Source: Uliginosibacterium aquaticum (lineage in GTDB: Bacteria; Pseudomonadota; Gammaproteobacteria; Burkholderiales; Rhodocyclaceae). From it: a DNA stretch of 64,000 nt. Each line of letters begins with the position of its first letter. Positions within the stretch are counted from its first letter, which is position 1. Shown in pieces: positions 26,188-33,934 of this stretch. A program made the position numbers and the translations under genes. The stretch spans positions 682,001 through 746,000 of the forward strand of contig NZ_JABCSC020000002.1 in NCBI RefSeq assembly GCF_012972705.2, written 5' to 3'. Below the pieces are notes generated by a model, which was not told the DNA's origin, did no database searches, and saw nothing but the letters and a program-made list of their open reading frames with translations.

Positions 26188-28217
26188 GCGGCGAACTCCA
26201 CACGGAACTCGGTGTAACGCCCGGGCTGGGTGAGCAGGCGCAGGCGTCCGCCGATACGCTGCACGGCATGATTGACGACATCCAGGCCAATGCCTCGCCC
26301 GGCATGCGAATCGACCTTGTCAGCAGTAGAAAAACCGCGCCGGAAGATGGCCATGATGACCTGCTTGTCGGAGAGTTCGGCGAGCTCGGCAGAAGATAGC
26401 TGGCCGCTGGATTCGAGCTGCTCGCGCAGGCGCTTGGCACACAGGCCGCGGCCATCGTCACGCACCGAGAGAGTGAATTGCTCGGAACCATTGGTGGAAA
26501 GCTCAATGCGGATCTCACCGGCGGTGGGCTTGCCGGCACCCGCGCGCTCAGACGGGCTTTCGATGCCGTGCACCACCGCGTTGCGCACCAGCTGCGCGGC
26601 AATCACGCGCAGCGCGCTGGCCGCCTGCTGAGGCAGCATGTCCAGCGGATCGAGATGAACGCGCGCTTGTACGGCCTTGCTGTAAGCATTGGCCACGCGC
26701 TTACACAGATCCTCGATGGTGGCGCAGAAGTCGGCCGGTGGCTGCTCGGGCTGTTCGGCGTATTTGGACGCCATGCCGCGCAGCCAGCCCATGCGTTCGA
26801 AGAGCTTTTGCAGGGCGACGGAGATGCCGATCAGTTCATCACCAGACAGCTCGTCGCGCCCCCTCAGACGAGCGAGCAAGTCTTCGAACTGATCGGCATC
26901 CCGCACCACAAAATCGAGCCCCAGCATCGAGGCATTGCCCTTGATCGAATGCACCACGCGGAAGATCTGCGCGGTGAGCTTGCGATAGTCACCGGGGCCG
27001 CCATTTACGGCCTTGAGGCGATCGTTGATCTCGAGCAGCCCCCCCTCCGCCTCTGTAATGAATCCCATCAAGGTGGCTGGCTGCATCTGCACCAGGCGCA
27101 GCATCACATTGAGCTGCTCGTTGGCATGGCTACGCGCGGTGGAGAGCTCGCCGCGCAGCGCCACCAACTCGGACACATCGGCCACCGTCACGAGCAGATG
27201 GATCAGCTTGCCATCAACCATCACGCGCGTGAATTCAAAGTTCAGGTAGCGCGCCCCCTTGTCGGTGAGTACCCCGACTTCGCGCAGCGGATTGAGCTCG
27301 CGCACCAAGGCTTCCTTGACGCGATCCCCGAGCAGCAGGCGGGCGTACTGAATGGCCTGCTCATGGTCATCCACGCTGAGGATGTCGCGCAGGATCATGC
27401 GGAAGTCATCGCCCTCGCTCACCGTGCGCCCTAGCAGGCCCGAAACAGAGGCCGAAAACTGGCCGCCGATGCGGAATTCGCGGTCAATCAGGATCAGGCC
27501 TTCGCGCACTGTGCCAAGGATTTCAGCGGTTTCGCGCTCGGCCGCTGCAGAGCGCGCATCACTCTCGCGCAGGCGGCGGATGAATTTCACCAGGATGAAG
27601 GCGAAGTTGAGCAGGGCCAGGATGATGCCGGCCGTCTGCACCTCACGCAGCCACTGGGCCTTCTGCGAGGCCACGGCTTCGAGGCGTACCGTGAGCTCGT
27701 TCATCAGGCCCAGCAGACGGGCATTGTGGATGCGGGCCTGACTGGCAGCGGCGATCACGCTCGTCTCGCCCAAGGTATCGGCCGCCGTGCGCAGCACCTG
27801 GCTATATGGCTGCCACAGCGCCCTGGCCTCACCCAGAATGCGCTGACCATCGATATCGCTCACCTTATCGAGGCGCACCGTCTTGCCATCCGCCCCCTTC
27901 ACCGCACCACCTGCAGCGAAGGCGTTCAGGCTCTGCTCGAAGAGCGCCACCGCATCGCCCAGTTCGCGCGCCACGGCCACCTCCATGCTCTGCTCGCGAC
28001 GCCCGGCCTCCAGCATCAGGGCGGACTTGGCCATGCGTTGCGAAAGCATGCGCTGGCGGCCAGCAAGGTTGATGGCCACGGCATCCGCCGCGATCTGATA
28101 GGAGGTGTAGAAATTGAGGACCAGAACTGCGAGGTCGAACACAAGAAAGAAAGCGACCGCGAGCACGATTTCGCGGTACTTGCCGAGAAGGCTCTCGGCG
28201 CGTTTGGGGGTTTGCAT
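26184..28217 (-). CDS. PilJ-type sensor fused to PAS, Hpt and CheA-like ATPase domains
   Basis: A 677-residue membrane sensor kinase of unusual make-up. A first helix (19-36) and a second (195-212) bound a periplasmic domain that starts with the type IV pili methyl-accepting motif (AVAINLAGRQRMLSQRMAKS). Then come a PAS-like region (about 230-350), an Hpt-like domain with phospho-His423 in VVHSIKGNAS, and an ATPase with QLVRNAVVHG, DDGRG and AGRGIGLDVV. There is no CheW-like P5 domain and no methylation/signalling coiled coil, so it should not join receptor arrays. GGAGA precedes ATG 28217. It is the first gene of an operon with a receiver and a CheX-like phosphatase. Confidence 0.85.
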   Translation of the reverse strand: MQTPKRAESLLGKYREIVLAVAFFLVFDLAVLVLNFYTSYQIAADAVAINLAGRQRMLSQRMAKSALMLEAGRREQSMEVAVARELGDAVALFEQSLNAFAAGGAVKGADGKTVRLDKVSDIDGQRILGEARALWQPYSQVLRTAADTLGETSVIAAASQARIHNARLLGLMNELTVRLEAVASQKAQWLREVQTAGIILALLNFAFILVKFIRRLRESDARSAAAERETAEILGTVREGLILIDREFRIGGQFSASVSGLLGRTVSEGDDFRMILRDILSVDDHEQAIQYARLLLGDRVKEALVRELNPLREVGVLTDKGARYLNFEFTRVMVDGKLIHLLVTVADVSELVALRGELSTARSHANEQLNVMLRLVQMQPATLMGFITEAEGGLLEINDRLKAVNGGPGDYRKLTAQIFRVVHSIKGNASMLGLDFVVRDADQFEDLLARLRGRDELSGDELIGISVALQKLFERMGWLRGMASKYAEQPEQPPADFCATIEDLCKRVANAYSKAVQARVHLDPLDMLPQQAASALRVIAAQLVRNAVVHGIESPSERAGAGKPTAGEIRIELSTNGSEQFTLSVRDDGRGLCAKRLREQLESSGQLSSAELAELSDKQVIMAIFRRGFSTADKVDSHAGRGIGLDVVNHAVQRIGGRLRLLTQPGRYTEFRVEFAA

Positions 28218-29140
28218 TGTTCTGTCTCCGTTTATGGCCAGCTGTGCCGGCACCGGGACAGTGCAAATTTCAGGCCCGGACGCCACAAACCTTGCCAGAC
28301 GGCGATTTACACGCCACCAATGGGCGTTTTTCACCCCTCAACGGTGCATCCACGCACCGGCTTGGGGAGAAAACCAGAAGCTGTACGTAAGAGTCGGTCT
28401 TACAGACGACGCTCGACCATTACTTCCTGCAAGGCCTCGATCAAGGTCTCGTTGCGAAAGGACATAGAAGACACCCGCCCCCTGCGAGGTGCTTGGCAGG
28501 CAGCCTTCTCGTCCTGCACGCGCACTCGTACTCGGCAAGATTCGTCAACAAATGTTGCGGCCCCACGCACAGTCGGCTCCCGCCCGCTTCCGATACGGCG
28601 CTCAACAGGCCACCAGAATCGGGCCAGAAGGGCAGCCACACTCAGGACAAAAGCATTTTCGAACGAGCGCGGCGCTCCGCGCTGAGCATGGCCCAGGATG
28701 TTTTCCAGGCTACCGGAAAAGCGCGCAAACAGCCCTGACGGAAAGGCTTTCAGCGCCCCCTGCCCTTTGTCACCAAGCCGTCCCAGCAGCCCGCTTGGCA
28801 GCCCGGCTCCTGCGCAGCCTGTGCGCTTGCCACTCACTCTTCCTGGCCCGCCGCTTGAACAGGCAGTTCTGTGCCCACCTCGCCTGGCGCGCGTACGTGA
28901 CACCAGGGACACGTCAGGAAAACCCCGATGCCACGCGGCATCTGTCACAGAGCACACTGCGCGCATTCGTACGCTCAACGTCCGAAGTGCCGCGCACAAG
29001 CGGGCTGGCAGCCATCCTTGCCATCAAGCCTTGTGTCACCCCCACGGCAGGCCTTGCTGCAGCTGCGTTATGCAAGTCTGCCCGCATTGCATATAAACAA
29101 GGGAAGGCTCTTAGCCTGCCCCACAGAGGAGAACTACACC
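28218..29140. other. Long divergent non-coding region upstream of the TRAP operon
   Basis: About 920 bases lie between the sensor kinase (minus) and dctP (plus). Open frames exist on both strands but have Arg/Cys/Pro-rich composition and no family resemblance; I do not call them. A short minus-strand peptide at the 28400-28464 end (MSFRNETLIEALQEV...) looks protein-like but has no clear ribosome site. A GTAAGA/TCTTAC inverted repeat lies at 28387-28403. TATAAA at about 29090, 50 bases before dctP, may be a -10 element. Confidence 0.4.
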
Positions 29141-30148
29141 ATGAACATCCGCCGCACCCTGTTGCTGGGCCTCATGGCTCTTGCCGCCAGTCCGCTGGTC
29201 CTCGCACAGCAACCCATCGTCATCAAGTTCAGCCACGTCGTGGCCAAAGACACGCCCAAGGGCAAGGCGGCCGACCAGTTCGCCAAGCTCGTCAATGAAC
29301 GCGCCGCCGGCAAACTCAAGGTCGAGGTCTATCCCAACAGCCAGCTCTACAAGGACGGCGAGGAGATGAACGCCATCCAGCTTGGCGCTGTGCAGATGCT
29401 GGCTCCGTCGCTGGCCAAGTTCGGCCCGCTGGGTGTACGCGAGTTCGAACTCTTCGACCTACCCTTCATCTTCGATGACTACAACGCGCTGCACCGCATC
29501 ACCAACGGCCCGGTAGGTGCCAGTCTGCTCAAGAAGCTCGAGCCCAAGGGCATCGTCGGCCTCGCCTACTGGGACAACGGCTTCAAGGATTTCTCGGCCA
29601 ACAGGCTGACCAAGAAGCCCGAGGACTTCAAAGGGCTGAAAATGCGCATCCAGTCCTCGAAGGTGCTCGAATCGCAGATGCGCAGCCTCGGCGTGATCCC
29701 GCAGGTGATGGCTTTCTCCGAGGTCTATCAGGCACTGCAGACCGGCGTGGTGGATGGCACGGAGAACCCGCCGTCGAACTTCTACACCCAGAAGATGCAC
29801 GAGGTGCAGAAGTACATGGTGCAATCGCACCACGGCTACCTGGGCTACGCGGTGATCATCAACAAGAAATTCTGGGACGAACTCTCGCCTGATCTGAAGA
29901 AGATTGTCTCCAGCGCCATGGATGAATCCACCCGCTATGCCAACGCGATTGCCCTGAAGGAAAACGCCGACGCCACTGATGCGGTGAAGGCCTCTGGCAA
30001 GACTCAGGTCGTGGCCCTCTCGCCAGCCGAGCGCAGCGAACTGAAGAAGGTCATGGTGAAGGTGCACAAAGAGCAGGAATCGCGCATCGGCACCGAGCTG
30101 ATCAAGTCGGTCTACAAGGAAACCGGTTTCGATCCGGCCAAGCCCTGA
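29141..30148 (+). CDS. dctP: TRAP transporter periplasmic C4-dicarboxylate-binding protein
   Basis: A 335-residue periplasmic solute receptor. A signal peptide ends near PLVLA; the mature protein starts QQPIVIKFSHVVAKDTPKG and has the dicarboxylate-family signatures LKMRIQSSKV (with the carboxylate-binding Arg), VYQALQTGVVDGTENP and KMHEVQKYM. It closely resembles Pseudomonas/Rhodobacter DctP, so succinate, fumarate and malate are the likely ligands. AGAGGAGA precedes the ATG at 29141. It is followed by dctQ and dctM, with a strong hairpin in the gap. Uronates remain possible given neighbouring pectin genes. Confidence 0.9.
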   Translation: MNIRRTLLLGLMALAASPLVLAQQPIVIKFSHVVAKDTPKGKAADQFAKLVNERAAGKLKVEVYPNSQLYKDGEEMNAIQLGAVQMLAPSLAKFGPLGVREFELFDLPFIFDDYNALHRITNGPVGASLLKKLEPKGIVGLAYWDNGFKDFSANRLTKKPEDFKGLKMRIQSSKVLESQMRSLGVIPQVMAFSEVYQALQTGVVDGTENPPSNFYTQKMHEVQKYMVQSHHGYLGYAVIINKKFWDELSPDLKKIVSSAMDESTRYANAIALKENADATDAVKASGKTQVVALSPAERSELKKVMVKVHKEQESRIGTELIKSVYKETGFDPAKP

Positions 30149-30159
30149 TCAAGCCGCAT

Positions 30160-30194
30160 AGTACGAAGGGGGCGCAAGCCCCCTTCGTGCTTTT
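30160..30194 (+). terminator. Hairpin/attenuator between dctP and dctQ
   Basis: A 14-bp stem, AGTACGAAGGGGGC with GCCCCCTTCGTGCT (one G-U), closes on a GCAA tetraloop and ends in TTTT. It sits inside the operon and probably limits read-through so that the binding protein is made in excess over the membrane subunits. Confidence 0.8.
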
Positions 30195-30221
30195 CCCTTC
30201 GCCCCTGCTCAGGAGCCTCGC

Positions 30222-30842
30222 ATGAAAATCCTCGATCATCTTGAAGAGTGGCTGATCGCCAGTCTGATCGGTGCAGCCACCCTCATCATCTTTGTCGCGG
30301 TGGTCCACCGCTATCTCGCCGGACTGGAAATTCCCGGCTTGCAGGACTGGTTGCTGGGCCTGCATCTGGGCTGGGCTCAGGAGCTGACCATCATCCTCTT
30401 CGTATGGATGGCCAAATTCGGTGCCGCTTACGGCGTGCGCACCGGGATCCACGTCGGCGTCGACGTTGCCATCAACCAGATGCCTGATCGCATCCGTGCG
30501 CGCTTTGTGCTCTTCGGCCTGCTGGCCGGCGCCAGCTTCACTGCCATCGTGTGTACCCTGGGCTGGATGCTCGTATGGGGCAACGGCTTGCACCATGAAT
30601 ACAACTTGCTCATCGGCAGTACCGAATTCGTGCCGGAGGGGCCTGTCACCCCAGATCTGGAATGGCCAACCTGGGCGGTTTTCCTCGCTGTGCCGCTCGG
30701 ATCGGCGCTGATGTGTTTCCGCTTCCTGCAAGTGGCCTGGAATTTCTGGCACACAGGCGAATTGCCGCATCACGATCACGCTGCGGTCGACGGCCTGGAC
30801 GACGAAGAAACCGCACCCCGCGCTGAAGGGAGCCGCGCATGA
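30222..30842 (+). CDS. dctQ: TRAP transporter small permease subunit
   Basis: A 206-residue membrane protein with four predicted helices (starting about 12, 52, 97 and 148), matching DctQ topology. Family features are the VVHRYL end of helix 1 and the WAQELTIILFVWMAKFGAAYGVR region. The C-terminal 30 residues are acidic/His-rich and cytoplasmic. AGGAG precedes the ATG; the gene overlaps dctM by 4 bases (ATGA), so the two permease subunits are coupled. It is slightly longer than the usual 160-190 residues, with a longer loop before the last helix. Confidence 0.9.
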   Translation: MKILDHLEEWLIASLIGAATLIIFVAVVHRYLAGLEIPGLQDWLLGLHLGWAQELTIILFVWMAKFGAAYGVRTGIHVGVDVAINQMPDRIRARFVLFGLLAGASFTAIVCTLGWMLVWGNGLHHEYNLLIGSTEFVPEGPVTPDLEWPTWAVFLAVPLGSALMCFRFLQVAWNFWHTGELPHHDHAAVDGLDDEETAPRAEGSRA

Positions 30843-32518
30843 ACGCCGCCATCATTTTCGGCCTGCTGCTGGCCCTGATGCTCACCGGGATGCCGATCTC
30901 GATCTCGCTGGGCCTCACGGTGCTGACCTTCCTCTACACCATGACCCAGGTGCCGATCGAATCCGTGGCGATGAAGCTGTTCACCGGCATTGAGAAGTTC
31001 GAGATCATGGCCATTCCCTTCTTCATCCTGGCCGGCAACTTCCTGACTCACGGCGGCGTGGCCAAGCGCATGATCAACTTTGCCACCTCCCTGGTCGGCC
31101 ACTGGCACGGCGGCCTGGGTCTGGCAGGCGTGATGGCCTGCGCACTGTTTGCAGCACTCTCCGGCTCCAGCCCGGCCACGGTAGTGGCGATCGGCTCGAT
31201 CCTGATGCCGGCTATGGTCAAGGCAGGCTTCCCGAACCGCTTCGGTGCCGGCGTGATTACGACCTCCGGCGCTCTGGGCATCCTGATCCCGCCCAGCATC
31301 GTCATGGTGATGTACTCAGTGGCCACCAACACCTCGGTCGGATCGCTGTTCATGGCCGGTGTGATCCCGGGCCTCTTGCTGGCTTTCCTGCTGGGCCTTA
31401 CGACCTGGTATCGCGCCCGCAAGTACAACTATCCGCGCGTGATGCTGTTCAAGGACCGTAACAGCCTGCAAGCCTCCATTGGCGGTCTCTTCGGTGCCTT
31501 CTACGCACTAATGTTCACGGCCATCCCCCCCGTGATTGTTGGCACCTTGCTCGCGAAGGTTCTTCCCAATGCCGGCTTTGCCTACTTCCTGGCCGGCGTC
31601 TTCTGGCTGGCGCTGGCACCCTGGAGCACGAAGAACAAGTGGGTGACGCGCTTCGTCTATATCGGCCTGATCGTGCTGGGCGTACCCGTATTCGTCAGCG
31701 TCCAGTTGATCGAAGCCTTCGGCAGCCTGCCCACCCTCTACGCAAGCTTCATCCCCGTGGCCGTGATGCTCGGCTGGCTCAGCCTGATCCAGGCCTGCGG
31801 CAGCTATACGAAGATCGCACCCACCTTCAAGTTCGAACTGATGTGGGAGGCACTCGAAGTCTGGCGCGCCTACTGGAACAGCATCTGGGGTCTGCTGCTG
31901 ATCATCGTGGTGATGGGCGGCATCTACTCGGGCATCTTCACACCGACCGAAGCCGCCGCCATGAGCGCGGTGTATGCCTTCTTCGTGGCAGTGTTCGTGT
32001 ACAAGGACATGGGCCTCAAGGATGTGCCGCGCGTGCTGCTCTCCTCCGCAAACATGAGCGCGATGTTGCTCTACATCATCACCAACGCAGTGATGTTCAG
32101 CTTCATCATGACCGACCAGAACATCCCGCAACAGCTGGCGGACTGGCTGCTCGCCCAGGGCCTTGGCCCGGTAGCCTTTTTGCTCGCAGTCAACGTCTTG
32201 CTGCTGGTCGCCGGCAACGTGATGGAGCCTTCCTCCATCGTGCTGATCATGGCGCCAATCCTGTTCCCGGTCGCAACCAAACTGGGCATCGATCCGATCC
32301 ACTTCGGCATCCTGATCACGGTGAACATGGAAGTCGGCATGTGCCATCCGCCGGTAGGCCTGAACATGTATGTAGCTTCCGGGATCACCAAGATGGGCAT
32401 CACTGAGCTCACAGTCGCCGTATGGCCGTGGCTGCTGACCATGCTTGGCTTCCTGGTATTGGTGACTTACTGGCCGCCACTGACGCTATGGCTGCCGAAA
32501 ACGCTGGGCATGATGTAG
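30839..32518 (+). CDS. dctM: TRAP transporter large permease subunit, with central insertion
   Basis: A 559-residue DctM that carries the Na+-coupled transport path. Conserved parts include the first helices (MLTGMPISISLGLTVL), SGSSPATVVAIGSIL, GALGILIPPSIVMVMY, GGIYSGIFTPTEAAA and the C-terminal NMEVGMCHPPVGLN block. DctM proteins usually have about 425 residues; here some 130 extra residues (about 200-335) with several hydrophobic helices are inserted between the two halves. The reading frame is intact. A terminator follows, so the next gene, ogl, has its own transcript. Confidence 0.9.
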   Translation: MNAAIIFGLLLALMLTGMPISISLGLTVLTFLYTMTQVPIESVAMKLFTGIEKFEIMAIPFFILAGNFLTHGGVAKRMINFATSLVGHWHGGLGLAGVMACALFAALSGSSPATVVAIGSILMPAMVKAGFPNRFGAGVITTSGALGILIPPSIVMVMYSVATNTSVGSLFMAGVIPGLLLAFLLGLTTWYRARKYNYPRVMLFKDRNSLQASIGGLFGAFYALMFTAIPPVIVGTLLAKVLPNAGFAYFLAGVFWLALAPWSTKNKWVTRFVYIGLIVLGVPVFVSVQLIEAFGSLPTLYASFIPVAVMLGWLSLIQACGSYTKIAPTFKFELMWEALEVWRAYWNSIWGLLLIIVVMGGIYSGIFTPTEAAAMSAVYAFFVAVFVYKDMGLKDVPRVLLSSANMSAMLLYIITNAVMFSFIMTDQNIPQQLADWLLAQGLGPVAFLLAVNVLLLVAGNVMEPSSIVLIMAPILFPVATKLGIDPIHFGILITVNMEVGMCHPPVGLNMYVASGITKMGITELTVAVWPWLLTMLGFLVLVTYWPPLTLWLPKTLGMM

Positions 32519-32542
32519 ATCGATCACTTCACACATTCAGAG

Positions 32543-32577
32543 CGGGCGGGTCTCCTTACGGAGAACCGCCCGTTCTT
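32543..32577 (+). terminator. Terminator after dctM
   Basis: CGGGCGGGTCTCC pairs with GGAGAACCGCCCG (one mismatch) and is followed by a short T-rich tail. Confidence 0.7.
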
Positions 32578-32672
32578 CATGGCAGTACAGAAAATTCCGT
32601 AGCAGCCCCGCTCAAAAAACAGCTTGGCAGACAAGGGTAGAATGCCCCCTTCATCTCTGGAGGAAGTCTTTC

Positions 32673-33830
32673 ATGCCTAAAGGCCGCAGCATCCAGTTTC
32701 ACTTCCACGAATTCCGCGACCCCGACACCGGCGTACGCGTGACCCGCCTCTCACCGCCCGACGTAGCCTGCCCGCGCAACTACTTCTATCAGAAGTGCTT
32801 CACCAACGATGGTCGCAAACTGCACTTCGGTGGCGAGTTCGACGGGGTGTTCAACATCTGGATGCTGGATCTGGATACGGGCCTCGCCCGCCAGATCACC
32901 GAGGGCACGGGCGATAACTATCACGGCGCCTATCTCTCGCCCGACGATCAGTATCTCTTCTACACAAAGAGCGGGCGCGAGCATCGCCGCGTGGATCTCG
33001 CCACCCTCGAAGAGAAAATCATCTATACCGTGCCGCCGGAGTGGAAAGGCGCCGGCACTTGGGTGCCCAATTCCGCCTGTACGCACATCGCAGCAATGGA
33101 AATCCTGCAAGCCGATGTGGTGACCGGCGTGAGTGGCTGGGAGCGTTTTCGCAAGCAGTTCGAGGTCAATCCGCGCCAGCGCCTGATGGATATCGATATC
33201 GCCACCGGCGAAGCCCGCGTGGTGCTGGACCAGCGCCGCCACATGGGGCATCCGATGTTCCGCCCCTTCGACGACAGCATCATGGGCTTCTGCCACGAAG
33301 GCCCGCACGATCTGGTCGATGCGCGCATGTGGTTCATCAATTCCGACGGCACGAACCTGCGCAAGGTGAAGGAGCACGCGCCGCACGAATCCTGCATGCA
33401 CGAATTCTGGGTGCCGGATGGCTCCAGGCTCATGTATGTGAGCTACACCAAGGGCGATCAGGATCGCTTCATCGGCGCCGCCGACCCGGTGACGCTCGTC
33501 AATGAGAACATCATGGCGATGCCGCCCTGCGCGCACCTGATGAGCAATTTCAACGGCAGCCTGCTGGTGGGCGACGGCGCCGGCCAGCTCGGTGACGTGG
33601 CCGACAAGGACGGCCACGCCTTCGAGGCCGATCCTTACATCCACCTCTTCGACATGGCCAGTCGCAGCCACCGCAAGATCTGTCGCCACGACAGCACTTG
33701 GGCCGAATACAAGGGCAACACCCAGGCCACCCATCCGCACCCCTCCTTCACGCCAGACGAGAAGCAGGTGCTCTTCGGCAGCGACCGCGAAGGCAAACCG
33801 GGGCTGTATCTGGCGGATCTGCCGGGCTGA
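32673..33830 (+). CDS. ogl: Oligogalacturonate lyase (PL22)
   Basis: A 385-residue cytoplasmic lyase that cuts unsaturated digalacturonate and short oligogalacturonides into 5-keto-4-deoxyuronate. The whole sequence follows the seven-bladed propeller of PL22, and the Mn-binding set is visible: Gln351, His354 and His356 in NTQATHPHPSF, together with a His in CMHEFW. No signal peptide is present, as expected. A GGAGGA ribosome site lies before the ATG. It lies 155 bases behind the TRAP operon and converges on a binding-protein gene. It connects the secreted PL3/PL10 lyases with KdgK/Eda; kduI and kduD are not in the window. Confidence 0.95.
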   Translation: MPKGRSIQFHFHEFRDPDTGVRVTRLSPPDVACPRNYFYQKCFTNDGRKLHFGGEFDGVFNIWMLDLDTGLARQITEGTGDNYHGAYLSPDDQYLFYTKSGREHRRVDLATLEEKIIYTVPPEWKGAGTWVPNSACTHIAAMEILQADVVTGVSGWERFRKQFEVNPRQRLMDIDIATGEARVVLDQRRHMGHPMFRPFDDSIMGFCHEGPHDLVDARMWFINSDGTNLRKVKEHAPHESCMHEFWVPDGSRLMYVSYTKGDQDRFIGAADPVTLVNENIMAMPPCAHLMSNFNGSLLVGDGAGQLGDVADKDGHAFEADPYIHLFDMASRSHRKICRHDSTWAEYKGNTQATHPHPSFTPDEKQVLFGSDREGKPGLYLADLPG

Positions 33831-33888
33831 GCCAGCAGGCTTGCGACCAGGGCGACGCCTGCACAACGCCCTGCACACCTGAGCGACA

Positions 33889-33916
33889 AAAATGGCGACC
33901 CGCAGGTCGCCATTTT
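33889..33916. terminator. Bidirectional terminator between ogl and the binding-protein gene
   Basis: A perfect 12-bp stem, AAAATGGCGACC / GGTCGCCATTTT, with a CGCA loop serves both converging genes. Confidence 0.9.
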
Positions 33917-33934
33917 CATGTGCGCTGCCCGGCC

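Noticed and set aside
28400-28999. 199-codon minus-strand open frame upstream of dctP
   Set aside because: Arg/Cys/Gly-rich, no recognised domain or ribosome site. Only its last 20 residues look protein-like, which is too little to call a gene.
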